Origin: an uncultured Gammaproteobacteria bacterium
Lineage (GTDB): Bacteria; Pseudomonadota; Gammaproteobacteria; Arenicellales; CAJQKF01
NCBI GenBank assembly: GCA_905478855.1
Contig: CAJQKF010000093.1
Location: 1-57,387 of the forward strand
Direction: 5' to 3'
Length of the DNA: 57,387 nucleotides
Shown here: positions 42,813 to 52,395 of the stretch, piece after piece
Numbering within the stretch: the stretch's first letter is position 1
How the letters are laid out: the number at the start of each line of letters is the position of its first letter
Made by a program: the position numbers and the translations under genes
Notes under the pieces: model-generated
What the model was told of the DNA's origin: nothing
The model's database searches: none
What the model saw: the letters and a program-made list of their open reading frames with translations, nothing else

Positions 42813-43129
42813 GAAAAAACAGCACGTAAATTCAGACCACAGATATTTTTAGCGAACGTTTATTGTAACCACAAATGATTAAGGCCGTAGTCTTGATCAT
42901 CCACTACTACCGATCCAATCAGTGTAATTAAAATAAGTTGGAGTACAAGAACAATCAAAATTCTTTTTGACCGAATAGATCCGTCTTTAAATAAATACCA
43001 GATAATTGCTTGGAAAGAATGCAATTCTACGGAACGTAGAATTGGCTTTTTGCACTTCAATTACGGCATCAATAAATGATATTGTCTACTATCCAGTATA
43101 TCTACATTTATCTTTAGCATACGAAATTT
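42813..43129. other. Divergent intergenic region containing a terminator-like hairpin
   Basis: About 317 bp between the cyclase and CoA-transferase starts. A perfect 10-bp stem (caattctacg 43022-43031, cgtagaattg 43035-43044) with a 3-nt loop is followed on the plus strand by gcttttt, which looks like an intrinsic terminator although no plus-strand gene lies upstream. It could end a small RNA or act as a leader attenuator. A 66-codon minus-strand frame (42860-43060) has one hydrophobic helix but starts with TTG and has no ribosome site. Confidence 0.45.
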
Positions 43130-44281
43130 ATGGGACTTAATCGTGAACTCGACGGCTTTCTGGTCGTATCAATCGAACAAGCAGTATCGGCACCTTACTG
43201 CGGTTTATTACTTGCTGATGCCGGGGCTCGAGTACTAAAAATTGAACGCAAAGAAGGTGACTTTGCACGAGGTTATGATCGGGGTGCCAACGGCAACAGC
43301 ACTATATTTGCGTGGCTTAATCGAGGTAAAGAGTCTGTATGCCTTGATCTTAATCAGAGCTGTGATGTGAAACTGCTGCATAGTATGCTGCATAAAGCTG
43401 ATGTGTTTTTACATAATCTAGCACCCGGTGCTTTAGCTCGGAGAGGGTTCGACGGAGAAATGCTTCGTAAGGCAAACCCTGGACTGGTTTGTTGTGAAAT
43501 AAATGGATACGGCAACACGGGTAAAGCGGCCAATAAAAAAGCTTATGATTTTCTGGTACAAGCAGAAAGCGGTCTTTGTGCAGTAACAGGTAATGAAGAT
43601 GCAGAAACACGTGTTGGCGTATCGATTTGTGATATCGCGACTGGGTTAACGGCGTTTTCCGCAATATTACGCGCCTTACTTCAACGTAGCCGCACAGGCA
43701 GTGGTATTGATTTAGCCGTTTCCATGTTTGATGTTATGGCCGATTGGATGAATATGCCATTACTGGCACAACGCTATCTTGCTGGTGCACCAAAACGACT
43801 TGGACTGACCCATGCATTAATCGCACCCTATGGTGCATTCTCCTGCAAGCACAATGCGCAAGTACTAATATCAATTCAGAGTAATCGAGAGTGGAAGGTC
43901 TTCTGTAATTCAGTACTCGAGCAACATGAATTAACTGATGACCCCCGATTTAAAGACAATACAGATCGCGTCGCCCATCGGGATGCACTCCATAGGGTAA
44001 TAAATGACGTTTTCTCACGTAAAACTCGTGTTGAACTACTCACATTACTTGATCAAAACAATATAGCTTGTGGTCAATTGAGCAGTGTTGAGGACTTGTC
44101 GAAACACGAATTTATTCGTAACTTCCAGGCTCAGTTCGGGCCAAGTTTGGTAAATATGGCAGACCTTCCTGTAAAAACAGATGCAGAACGTCCAGAATTA
44201 GTGCCATTACTTAATCAGCACGGTGACTCTGTTCGAGCAGAATTTTCCTTATCCAAGAAAAGAGGAGGCATAAGAAATTAG
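43130..44281 (+). CDS. CaiB/BaiF family III CoA-transferase
   Basis: A 383-residue class III CoA-transferase, distinct from the one at 16.2 kb. LVVSIEQAVSAPYCGLLLADAGA and KIERKEGDFARGYDRG form the CoA-binding N-terminus; NLAPGALARRGFDGEMLRKANPGLV and the catalytic-Asp region ISICDIATGLTAF (Asp about 168) follow. Cys replaces the residue usually found before that Asp. It is the first plus-strand gene after the cyclase and is convergent with an alpha/beta hydrolase gene. Substrate unknown. Confidence 0.92.
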   Translation: MGLNRELDGFLVVSIEQAVSAPYCGLLLADAGARVLKIERKEGDFARGYDRGANGNSTIFAWLNRGKESVCLDLNQSCDVKLLHSMLHKADVFLHNLAPGALARRGFDGEMLRKANPGLVCCEINGYGNTGKAANKKAYDFLVQAESGLCAVTGNEDAETRVGVSICDIATGLTAFSAILRALLQRSRTGSGIDLAVSMFDVMADWMNMPLLAQRYLAGAPKRLGLTHALIAPYGAFSCKHNAQVLISIQSNREWKVFCNSVLEQHELTDDPRFKDNTDRVAHRDALHRVINDVFSRKTRVELLTLLDQNNIACGQLSSVEDLSKHEFIRNFQAQFGPSLVNMADLPVKTDAERPELVPLLNQHGDSVRAEFSLSKKRGGIRN

Positions 44282-44333
44282 TTTTCACCCACATGGTTAT
44301 TGATCTGAAATGAAACAAAGATACTAGGTTTTG

Positions 44334-45146
44334 CTAATTATCGAATTTCGTTAATAAAAACTCCACGATACGCTGATATGCTTTAGGATCCGTATTATAA
44401 AAATCGTGTCCACCCTGAAATAGCTCAAGCATTGCTCCGTCTACCTGCTGTTTTATCGCCTCAAGATTAGCAGGTGGCGCTACAGCGTCATATGCACCGC
44501 CAGCAATAAATAAAGGGTGCACCAATTGTGGTAAACGCTCGAAGGTGTTGTGTTCAATACGCGCTTCAATCTGACGCCGAGCGCCGATTTCTCGACCTAG
44601 CTCACCCACGCCCGCATTCTGTGTTTTACTCTGCGCTACCATGCTTTCATAGCGCATACAATTTTCTTTCTGCCACTCAACATCGTGTCGACTATCATTA
44701 AGTGCTACTGATAATGAAACCATTTCATCCACGGGTAGATCCGGTAGCTCATGATAGGGGTAGGAGTGCCCACCTGCGCCGCCACTACTAGTACAACAGA
44801 GTACCAGGTGGTCGATAGAATCCCCATGACGAAGCGCTAATTCCTGCGCGACCATGCCACCAAACGAAACACCCATCACATGACAATATTGCCAACCGAC
44901 TGCTTTCAACAGTTCTGCCGCATCATTGGCATAGTCTTCCATGGTATACGGAATATCCGGTCGATCAGTTTGTCCAAGCCCACGTTGATCGAATGCGAGA
45001 ATTTCAAACTGATCCGCCAATGGAGAATCGAATATATTGGGTTTGTTTCGAAGATCAGCTCCGGTACCAGAGATGTATAGCAAACGCGGGCCTTGGCCAG
45101 AGATCTTATAGTGAATTTGGATATCGCCTACACTTACAAAAGACAT
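44334..45146 (-). CDS. Alpha/beta hydrolase
   Basis: A 270-residue cytosolic hydrolase. The nucleophile elbow is GVSFGG (Ser about 95) and the oxyanion-forming region is YISGTGADL. The acid is probably in AGGAYDAVAP and the catalytic His in QGGHDFYN. The closest familiar pattern is 3-oxoadipate enol-lactonase or related C-C and ester hydrolases. It lies 56 bp downstream of the iron alcohol dehydrogenase gene on the same strand, so both probably serve one carboxylate pathway. Confidence 0.9.
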   Translation of the reverse strand: MSFVSVGDIQIHYKISGQGPRLLYISGTGADLRNKPNIFDSPLADQFEILAFDQRGLGQTDRPDIPYTMEDYANDAAELLKAVGWQYCHVMGVSFGGMVAQELALRHGDSIDHLVLCCTSSGGAGGHSYPYHELPDLPVDEMVSLSVALNDSRHDVEWQKENCMRYESMVAQSKTQNAGVGELGREIGARRQIEARIEHNTFERLPQLVHPLFIAGGAYDAVAPPANLEAIKQQVDGAMLELFQGGHDFYNTDPKAYQRIVEFLLTKFDN

Positions 45147-45202
45147 GGGTTTCTATATAGATTCGGAAGTTTTAAAGTAACCCGACGATTGAATTATTCA
45201 AT

Positions 45203-46369
45203 CTATCGGCCAACGGTTAATGCAATTTCAATTATCGATTGAATTTCAGCGACAGATGCTTGTTTCGGATTCGTACCCGCCGCACTATCCTGAATGGCTT
45301 TCTCTGCAATAGAAACTACGCAGTCGATTGGCACGCCAATATCGGCCAATGTTTTGGGTATTTGCAAGTTATCCAATATTTCACAAACCGCACCATAAAA
45401 GCCATCAAAAGATTTATCCTTAAGCCTCATCGACTCGGCCATTTGTGGCACCTTATCTGCGATCGCATCCGCATTAAATTTCAACACCGCGGGTAACACT
45501 ATAGCGTTGGTTAGACCATGATGTGTATCGTACTCGGCGCCTACCATATGACTAATTGCATGCACTAAGCCAAGTCCCTTTAGAAACGAAATACCGGCAA
45601 GGCACGAGCCGGTTAACATGCCGCCTCTGGCCGTAATATTACCCGGATCATTTACCGCTGTGGATAACCAGGTATTAATCAATCTCAACCCTTCAAGCGC
45701 TATACCATCACACATCGGATGAAAACCAGGAACACAATATGCTTCAATGGCATGCACCATCGCATCACATCCCGTCCAGGCGGTAAGATTGGCTGGAAGC
45801 CCCACTGTAATTTCCGGATCGAGTAGTGCAAGCACCGGCTTTAAGTTCGGGTGCCAAGTACAAAATTTCATCCTACGTTCGACATCAGTAATCATCGCTG
45901 TTCCCTCAGTTTCCGCTCCAGTGCCAGCCGTAGTCGGAATGCATATTAGCGGCGGGAATGGTGCTTCATTACTCATATCTGGTGGAGTTTGTTCGTATTC
46001 AAACGCCCACAAGTTAATAGTATTCGTAGCAACAGTTGCTATTGCCTTGCCACCATCCATTCCACTACCGCCCCCAACAGCGATAATTCCGTCATGCTCT
46101 CCTTTGCGAAAAAGATCACGCCCAGCGGCAATTTCGTCCTCACGTGGATTTGGCGAGATTCCGGCATAAATATCGCAACGTAAACCGTCGTTTTGCAGTG
46201 CCTGCATTATAGTGGCAATAAAAGGCAGTTTTTGACTACCCCGATCCGTTACTAGAAGTGGCTTTTGCATGCCCGCATCACGGCAGAAACTTGCTATTTC
46301 GGCGAGACGCCCGGGACCGTAAGCCACGGGTAGCGGAAAGCTCCAGTCTTGGGGTTCGAGCATATTCAT
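45203..46369 (-). CDS. Iron-containing alcohol dehydrogenase (group III)
   Basis: A 388-residue Fe-ADH. The NAD-binding GGGSGMDGGKAIA is near residue 100. The metal ligands are seen in LTAWTGCDAMVHAIEAY (Asp and His) and in KGLGLVHAISHMVGAEYDTHHG (two His). PTTAGTGAETEGTAMI is the conserved interdomain segment. Such enzymes act on short-chain alcohols, hydroxyacids, 1,3-propanediol or hydroxybutyrate. It starts the minus-strand pair with the alpha/beta hydrolase. Substrate unknown. Confidence 0.92.
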   Translation of the reverse strand: MNMLEPQDWSFPLPVAYGPGRLAEIASFCRDAGMQKPLLVTDRGSQKLPFIATIMQALQNDGLRCDIYAGISPNPREDEIAAGRDLFRKGEHDGIIAVGGGSGMDGGKAIATVATNTINLWAFEYEQTPPDMSNEAPFPPLICIPTTAGTGAETEGTAMITDVERRMKFCTWHPNLKPVLALLDPEITVGLPANLTAWTGCDAMVHAIEAYCVPGFHPMCDGIALEGLRLINTWLSTAVNDPGNITARGGMLTGSCLAGISFLKGLGLVHAISHMVGAEYDTHHGLTNAIVLPAVLKFNADAIADKVPQMAESMRLKDKSFDGFYGAVCEILDNLQIPKTLADIGVPIDCVVSIAEKAIQDSAAGTNPKQASVAEIQSIIEIALTVGR

Positions 46370-46589
46370 AACAGTAATTTCTCTAAAAAAATGGTCAAAC
46401 CTATACTAATCTTTAAACAAGGATATGAAAATACGAGTGGTTCCTCTTGCAAAGCATAATAACAAATAGATGGAATAGCTGTACTCCAATGTCACGGCTC
46501 ATATCGTCAGATTCATAGCAGAAAATGACTAATGCAGTTCAGAATTGACTGTAAAATATTTAACTCCATTTTACACGGGAAAAAGAACC

Positions 46590-47153
46590 AAGGTTACATA
46601 GACAGTCACACCCTGTATTATTAAAACTAGGGGTAACCGACGCCCATGACAACGGTGAAGATCATAATGCTGCCTATTGTATCTACGACAACAAGCTGTT
46701 CTGTATGACATACCTGAGCGCCCGGTGGAAACATCAGGGCCTGATGTTTTGCAGTTTCTGGAGCACATATTTGTGCGAAAGATTTCTAATTTGAAACAAG
46801 AGCGTGGTCGCTATGCCATTGCCTGAACTCGTCAGGGCGGTCTATTTATGGACAGAGTTCTGTTTCGACTCGCTGATGATCGCTTTTGCTTTGTCCAGCT
46901 TAATGGTGTTTTAGACACATGGTTGTTGGCACACAAACGTGATTTTGATATCCATGTGGCTGACCCACAATCACACGTTTTACAAATTTAAGGACCGAAC
47001 TCATTAAAAATAATGCAAGCCGCCTCAGATGGACGTGTTGATAATTCGATGAAATATTTTCATTCGGGGTTTTTTAATACAGGTGGGCAACAGATCTATG
47101 TTTCCCGAACACGCTGGACTGGCGTAAACCATTACAGCCCTAAATTAGAGTAA
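46590..47153 (+). pseudogene. Decayed GcvT-family (aminomethyltransferase-like) gene
   Basis: A plus-strand relic with recognisable GcvT segments: KLGVTDAHDNGEDHNAAY, then after a one-base frameshift near 46678 YLRQQAVLYDIPERPVETSG, FLEHIFVRKISNL, a TGA at 46824-46826, MDRVLFRLADDRFCFV and DTWLLAHKRDFDIHVAD, a TAA at 46989-46991 (an expected Gln codon), then GPNSLKIMQAASDGRVD and FFNTGGQQIYVSRTRWTG before a final TAA at 47151-47153. The barrel-like C-terminal third is missing. An intact homologue lies at 53.5 kb on the other strand but is not close enough to be a recent duplicate by eye. Confidence 0.85.
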
Positions 47154-47216
47154 GATTCATTGTATCTACTGATACTTCTTCCATAATTAATACACGATTT
47201 TATAATCGACACGAAC

Positions 47217-49481
47217 ATGAACAATACAACGACCAAAACGACATCGAGTCACTGGGGTGCTTTTAACGTCACTACCCGTGGAGATAGAATCGTATCAGTA
47301 TCGGATTTTCCAAATGACCCAAACCCGTCGTCTATACCGCACATCTTGCCAGAAGCAGTCCATCATTCATCCCGTGTTATGCGACCTTCTATTCGTAAAA
47401 GCTGGTTGGAAAATGGACCACTACATCAACAATCTCGAAAGTTACGCGGCAATGAAGAGTTTGTGGAACTACCCTGGGACGAGGCTCTTGATATTGCTGC
47501 CAAAGAACTCGAACGAGTTAAAAAACAATCCGGCAATGCATCTATTTTTGGTGGTTCATACGGTTGGGCTAGCGCTGGAAGGTTCCATCATGCGCTGGGG
47601 CAGGTGCATCGATTTTTAAATTGTACGGGTGGGTATGTCTCCTCCGTAGCAAGTTATAGCACAGCTGCAGCTCAAGCCATTATTCCTCATGTGTTTGGTA
47701 TCCATTTTTTGAAACTAATGTGGAGCGAGCTCAATACTTGGCCAATGATTGCCGAACATACGCAAACACTAGTAATGTTTGGCGGTATTAATCCAAAAAA
47801 CTCCCAAGTTAGTATGGGTGGAGTGACCCATCACGAGACTAACCCTTGGTTTGAAGAATTTGAAAAACGCGGTATTAAGCGCGTAAATATTAGCCCCCAA
47901 CGCACAGACACACCAGATGGGGCCGAATGGATGGCGATACGACCGGGCACCGATACGGCCATGATGCTCGGACTCGCGTGGGTGCTGGATGCAGAGAAAT
48001 TAGCCGATTATGGGTTTCTAGAAAAATACTGCACGGGATACGAAAAGTTTCAGAAATATTTAGTCGGTAAAAGTGATGGACAACCGAAGACTCCGGAATG
48101 GGCAGCAAAAATTTGTGGCGTAGATGACGCAACAATTCGCAATCTTGCGCGCACAATGGCAGAGACAAGAACACTCATAACGGTGGCGTGGTCACTGCAA
48201 CGGGCAGAACACGGTGAACAACCGTATTGGATGGCGGCGACACTGGCGTGCATGCTCGGTCAGATTGGTAAGCCTGGTGGTGGGATCGGCTACGGTTACG
48301 GCGCTATCGGTGGCATAGGGGTTTCAGTTAAGCGATTAGGCGGTTTAACCTTTCCACAGAAACGAAACTCTGTAAAAGAATATATCCCCGTAGCACGGGT
48401 GGCGGATATGTTGCTTCACCCCGGTGAAGGGTTTGAATTTAATGGTCAGCAACTCAACTACCCGAATATAAAGTTGGTTTATTGGTGTGGAGGAAACCCG
48501 TTTCATCATCATCAAGATTTAGGACGATTAGAGATGGCATGGCAACAGCCTGAAACTATTATCGTTCACGAACCCTGGTGGACAGCTACAGCACTTCGAG
48601 CTGATATTGTATTTCCTGCTACCACTCCATACGAAAGACAAGATATCGGACGCGCTCAGGGAGACTCCTATTTATTTCACATGCCCGCACTGATTTCACC
48701 TGTAGGTGAAGCCAGGGACGATTACGAAATTTTCTCTCAGCTTGCGCAAAGAATGGGCATAGAAGAGGAATTTACGGAGAATAGAACAACGGACGAGTGG
48801 TTACGCCATCTCTACTCCGAGTTTAGTGAGCAATGTGAAAAAGATAATATTCCTATTCCTAATTTCGATTCCCTAGTAGAACAGAACTGGGTGAATTTGC
48901 CGGTACGTAGTGCGGCGTTTTCGGAAATACCATTCGCCACATTTATTAATGATCCACAAGCTTCACCACTTAATACACCTTCCGGAAAAATCGAAATCTT
49001 CTCCGACACTATTGCCAGTTTCAATTACGATGATTGTCCAGGGCACCCAACCTGGCTACCGCCTACGGAATGGCTCGGTGCGAGTTCCGCCATTAAACAC
49101 CCATTGCATTTGGTTTCTCCCCAACCGGGTGACAAGCTGCATAGTCAAATGGAATGCGCTATAGCCGATATCCCGGGAGAGCGCCCTACTCTAATGACAA
49201 TTCATCCAGATGACGCGTCATCCCGATCAATTATTGAAGGAAGTATTATTCGTGTATTTAATGATCGTGGCTCTTGTTTAGCGAAAGCCCATTTGAGTAA
49301 GGATATCGTAGTCGGCGTGGTGGCGCTGCCAACAGGCGCCTGGTTTACCCCCGACAATAGCGGTACAGATAGTCAAGGCAACCCTAACGTATTAACGAGA
49401 GATGTAGGTACATCACGCTTGGGACAAGGCAGCAGTGCTCACAGCTGTCTTGTTGATATTGAACCTTGGAACTCATTGTAA
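47217..49481 (+). CDS. Molybdopterin oxidoreductase, biotin-sulfoxide / DMSO-TMAO reductase type, cytosolic
   Basis: A 754-residue bis-MGD molybdoenzyme. The molybdenum-coordinating Ser lies in SYSTAAAQAIIPHVFG, the DMSO reductase family position. SSHWGAFNV, NPKNSQVSMGG, IRPGTDTAMMLGLAWVL and WCGGNPFHHHQDLGRLE mark the cofactor-binding domains. There is no Tat signal and no [4Fe-4S] cysteines, which fits cytosolic BisC-type reductases acting on biotin or methionine sulfoxide, or on trimethylamine N-oxide-like substrates. It lies 63 bp after the GcvT relic. No dedicated electron donor is adjacent. Confidence 0.92.
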   Translation: MNNTTTKTTSSHWGAFNVTTRGDRIVSVSDFPNDPNPSSIPHILPEAVHHSSRVMRPSIRKSWLENGPLHQQSRKLRGNEEFVELPWDEALDIAAKELERVKKQSGNASIFGGSYGWASAGRFHHALGQVHRFLNCTGGYVSSVASYSTAAAQAIIPHVFGIHFLKLMWSELNTWPMIAEHTQTLVMFGGINPKNSQVSMGGVTHHETNPWFEEFEKRGIKRVNISPQRTDTPDGAEWMAIRPGTDTAMMLGLAWVLDAEKLADYGFLEKYCTGYEKFQKYLVGKSDGQPKTPEWAAKICGVDDATIRNLARTMAETRTLITVAWSLQRAEHGEQPYWMAATLACMLGQIGKPGGGIGYGYGAIGGIGVSVKRLGGLTFPQKRNSVKEYIPVARVADMLLHPGEGFEFNGQQLNYPNIKLVYWCGGNPFHHHQDLGRLEMAWQQPETIIVHEPWWTATALRADIVFPATTPYERQDIGRAQGDSYLFHMPALISPVGEARDDYEIFSQLAQRMGIEEEFTENRTTDEWLRHLYSEFSEQCEKDNIPIPNFDSLVEQNWVNLPVRSAAFSEIPFATFINDPQASPLNTPSGKIEIFSDTIASFNYDDCPGHPTWLPPTEWLGASSAIKHPLHLVSPQPGDKLHSQMECAIADIPGERPTLMTIHPDDASSRSIIEGSIIRVFNDRGSCLAKAHLSKDIVVGVVALPTGAWFTPDNSGTDSQGNPNVLTRDVGTSRLGQGSSAHSCLVDIEPWNSL

Positions 49482-49578
49482 TATTAACCACAACTATTAG
49501 ACGTTATGATCATCGAGACCAACAACTACCCTTATAGTAAACATCGCTATTCTCCATCGCATCTCACCGGAAAACATC

Positions 49579-50445
49579 ATGTTTAAAAAATTCTCTCGAG
49601 CCTGGAGCATCGCCAAGATGTGCTGGAATGCCTTAAAACTCGATAAAGAGTTAATTATGTTTCCATTGCTAAGTTTACTTACATGCGGCGTTCTTTTGGC
49701 CGGTATTACAGGACCATTGGTGATGAGCGGAGAATTTGAAGAATTTATCACAATGACCATGCCCATGGATGACGAAGGAAATATTAATCCATTGGCGATT
49801 GCATTAGATTTCGCGATTTATTTCGTTGTCTATTTCGTGATGATATTTTTCAACACCGCTTTAGTCGCGTGCGCCAGGATTCGATTTTCCGGCGGCGACC
49901 CTACCGTAGCTGATGGATTAAAGGCATCTATAAATCGTCTACCGCAAATATTTGTATGGGCACTCACAACCTCGATTGTTGGATTCATTCTATCGAAATT
50001 AGCGGAGAATCAGAAAGGTATCGGTAAATTTGTATTTGGATTCCTTGGGGCCGGTTGGGCAATTGCCAGCTTTTTTGTTGTTCCCGTGTTGGTAGCGGAA
50101 AAAGTAGGCCCAATTACCGCGTTAAAACGATCAGCCGCTGTTATCAAGAAAACATGGGGTGAGCTACTTATAGCGCAGTTGGGGATGTCTGCATTATCAA
50201 TATTTATCATCCTTCCTGCGTTTATCGTATTTTTCGTGGGCATGATTATGTTCGAGCAGGCTGGACCAGCAGTAATTATTACACTAGCCGTAATTACGTT
50301 GTTTTGGGTGTTTGCCACATCATTAGCGTTGTCTGCGCTTAATGGAATTTTGAAAACCGCACTGTATATATACGCAACCGAAGGCAAGATACCGGCAAAC
50401 TTCGACTCTGATGTGATCATGAACCCTGCACCTACAAAGAAATAA
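49579..50445 (+). CDS. DUF6159-like integral membrane protein
   Basis: A 288-residue membrane protein of unknown function with about six hydrophobic segments. The opening MFKKFSRAWSIAKMCWNAL followed by LDKELIMFPLLS is characteristic of a conserved family (DUF6159-like). Further marks are ARIRFSGGDPTVADGLKAS and SAAVIKKTWGELLIAQLG. The C-terminal tail is short. No mechanism is known; relatives are scattered in bacteria and archaea. It follows the molybdoenzyme gene by about 100 bp and is convergent with the serine hydrolase gene, 15 bp apart. Confidence 0.8.
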   Translation: MFKKFSRAWSIAKMCWNALKLDKELIMFPLLSLLTCGVLLAGITGPLVMSGEFEEFITMTMPMDDEGNINPLAIALDFAIYFVVYFVMIFFNTALVACARIRFSGGDPTVADGLKASINRLPQIFVWALTTSIVGFILSKLAENQKGIGKFVFGFLGAGWAIASFFVVPVLVAEKVGPITALKRSAAVIKKTWGELLIAQLGMSALSIFIILPAFIVFFVGMIMFEQAGPAVIITLAVITLFWVFATSLALSALNGILKTALYIYATEGKIPANFDSDVIMNPAPTKK

Positions 50446-50460
50446 AATTACTTCGAAAAA

Positions 50461-52197
50461 TCAAAACGGCTGGATTGCATCAGCCAGCCGTACGAGTTTA
50501 AGCATGTCATACCGTTCTTCAGTATCGCAAGAATCAAAGCCAAACCGGAAAGCCGTAACGCCGTTCGGAAGAATATAAATGAATTGGCCGCCATACCCAC
50601 GCATAACGGGTATCCAATACATTTCCTTGTTATTCGACATATAGGGCAAATGCCATGTTCCAGCATGATAATAGACTTCTCCATCTGCGGTAAACGTGCC
50701 AGTCGGCAGGCCTTTACAAATTCGTGGATTAAAAACCTCATCGAGCATCTCGGGATGGAGTACTTGTTCTTGGTTAATTTTCCCATGGTTGTGTATCAAC
50801 CGACCGAGAGCGGCGATATTATCCGTCGTCAATAACAGTCCAGCATCGCTCAACGGTACCGCACAATGCAGATCAGCTTCAACGGTGTGAAATTTTATTG
50901 CGTTATAAACTCCGGCAGGTTCATACACTTCGTCACGAACTACATTCCAAATTCGCGCTTCCGACCCTTGCTGACGTTTTAGCCATGCATCCATCGCTGC
51001 TCCAGCAATATAAAGATCCTGATCTCTATACCGAACTCTCTCACCTGGCCCCCAGGAATAGCTTGGACAGGAAAGCGCAGCGAAGCTTTTCTCATACTGA
51101 CTAAGTGCCAAATACCACTCGTAGTAACGCCGATAGCTTTCGGCGCCATTAACAACACCTTTAGTCTCTCTTTTTTCAAGCAAATAATCACCAAAAATCC
51201 GGGGAGGGTCTGCATCTGATGCAGCAGTACCAATACCGGTTGCCATATTAAGACAATCTCCTATGCTTATGCCCTGCCATGCAGGAAAACCCTTTGCCTC
51301 AGGTAAAAGATCGCCCACGAATGCAGAACGTGGGTCAACACCAAAGCTTTGGGCGAGCCGCAGGCAGGCAACTGTTGCAAACGCCGTTTTTGTCGCCGAC
51401 CAAATACCGAATTTCATTGCACGCGGATAAGGGTAATCGCCCACCGGCGTGCGACAAGGCGTAGAAAAAATCTCGTCATTAATGATCAAACCATGCACCA
51501 ATGTACTATCACTGCCGGTACCGGACTCCATCTCATCAAAATAAAGTCGTGTCTTTTCAGATTTAAGACTATCCAAATCATATAAACCATGCTGCTCTTC
51601 TATCTCGAGACGTATGCCTCGCACAGCATCTAATCCCACATTAGGATCAAGAGATTTCCGATTGGCAGATAAATATCCCCACGCTTGAAGGTTCTCGGGA
51701 GCTACGAAAGCTTTCGTCTCGGCGACTATTTGAAAGTAAATCGATGAAAGTTTTGAGTCAGTAAACAAGAACATCGCCAAGCCGTGCCGTGAATCACTTT
51801 CTAAAATATTGGACAACTGAAAGGGTAAAACAGCTCGCGACCATTGCCCATCCCCGGCCTCAGACCAGACTTCTCCGGGGGATAACGATATATCCCAATA
51901 ACTTTGCCCGTCACGATCATGCAATAAGTCTCTATCTACAGGAACCAATACATTGTCGATACTGGTTAACCGAATCTTACAGGCAGGAAAAACGTCTACT
52001 TGCTTGTTGTTTACCTCAAACCCACGATGATTTGAAAACATTTCGGTTTGCATAACATCGATGGTGATACACAAATCACTTTTTGATTTCGTGGTCGCCC
52101 CAAAAGGTGTAAACCATCGATTGTCAATTTGAGAACCCATAGAAAAAGACGTTGTTAACTGTTCAACAGTTAAATGCGTACGTGTGATATTTGACAT
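50461..52197 (-). CDS. Beta-lactamase-fold serine hydrolase (SxxK) with long N-terminal region
   Basis: A 578-residue protein with no signal peptide. The C-terminal about 350 residues carry the serine-hydrolase fold: SxxK at Ser267-Ala-Thr-Lys270 in IWSATKTAF, the second motif probably in RVRYRDQDLYIAG (Tyr), and GGQFIYI near the C-terminus in place of KTG. The N-terminal about 200 residues (TTKSKSDLCITIDVMQTEM..., LSPGEVWSEAGDGQWSRAVLPF) are not recognised. Cytosolic esterase EstB-like or amidase activity is possible. It is divergent from the methyltransferase gene. Confidence 0.85.
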   Translation of the reverse strand: MSNITRTHLTVEQLTTSFSMGSQIDNRWFTPFGATTKSKSDLCITIDVMQTEMFSNHRGFEVNNKQVDVFPACKIRLTSIDNVLVPVDRDLLHDRDGQSYWDISLSPGEVWSEAGDGQWSRAVLPFQLSNILESDSRHGLAMFLFTDSKLSSIYFQIVAETKAFVAPENLQAWGYLSANRKSLDPNVGLDAVRGIRLEIEEQHGLYDLDSLKSEKTRLYFDEMESGTGSDSTLVHGLIINDEIFSTPCRTPVGDYPYPRAMKFGIWSATKTAFATVACLRLAQSFGVDPRSAFVGDLLPEAKGFPAWQGISIGDCLNMATGIGTAASDADPPRIFGDYLLEKRETKGVVNGAESYRRYYEWYLALSQYEKSFAALSCPSYSWGPGERVRYRDQDLYIAGAAMDAWLKRQQGSEARIWNVVRDEVYEPAGVYNAIKFHTVEADLHCAVPLSDAGLLLTTDNIAALGRLIHNHGKINQEQVLHPEMLDEVFNPRICKGLPTGTFTADGEVYYHAGTWHLPYMSNNKEMYWIPVMRGYGGQFIYILPNGVTAFRFGFDSCDTEERYDMLKLVRLADAIQPF

Positions 52198-52395
52198 AAA
52201 AAGTACAACTGATAGTCTGTAATAATTAATTCATTATAAAACGAACCCAAAGAGGTTTCCCTCACCCATGAGCTTAGTAGTAACAACACTCAATTTTTCT
52301 CTAACTGATTTAAAAGTACACTATTACGAAGCCCTACGCCCACAGTACACAGCTGATTAACTATCTGCAGATACACTCATATTCGGAGTTCACCC

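Noticed and set aside
42860..43060. 66-codon minus-strand frame with one hydrophobic helix between the cyclase and CoA-transferase genes
   Set aside because: TTG start, no ribosome site, and the frame runs through a perfect hairpin; kept only as a note in the intergenic entry.
50010..50420. 136-codon minus-strand frame inside the DUF6159-like gene
   Set aside because: Antisense shadow rich in Ile/Asn/Thr; the plus-strand membrane protein is convincing.
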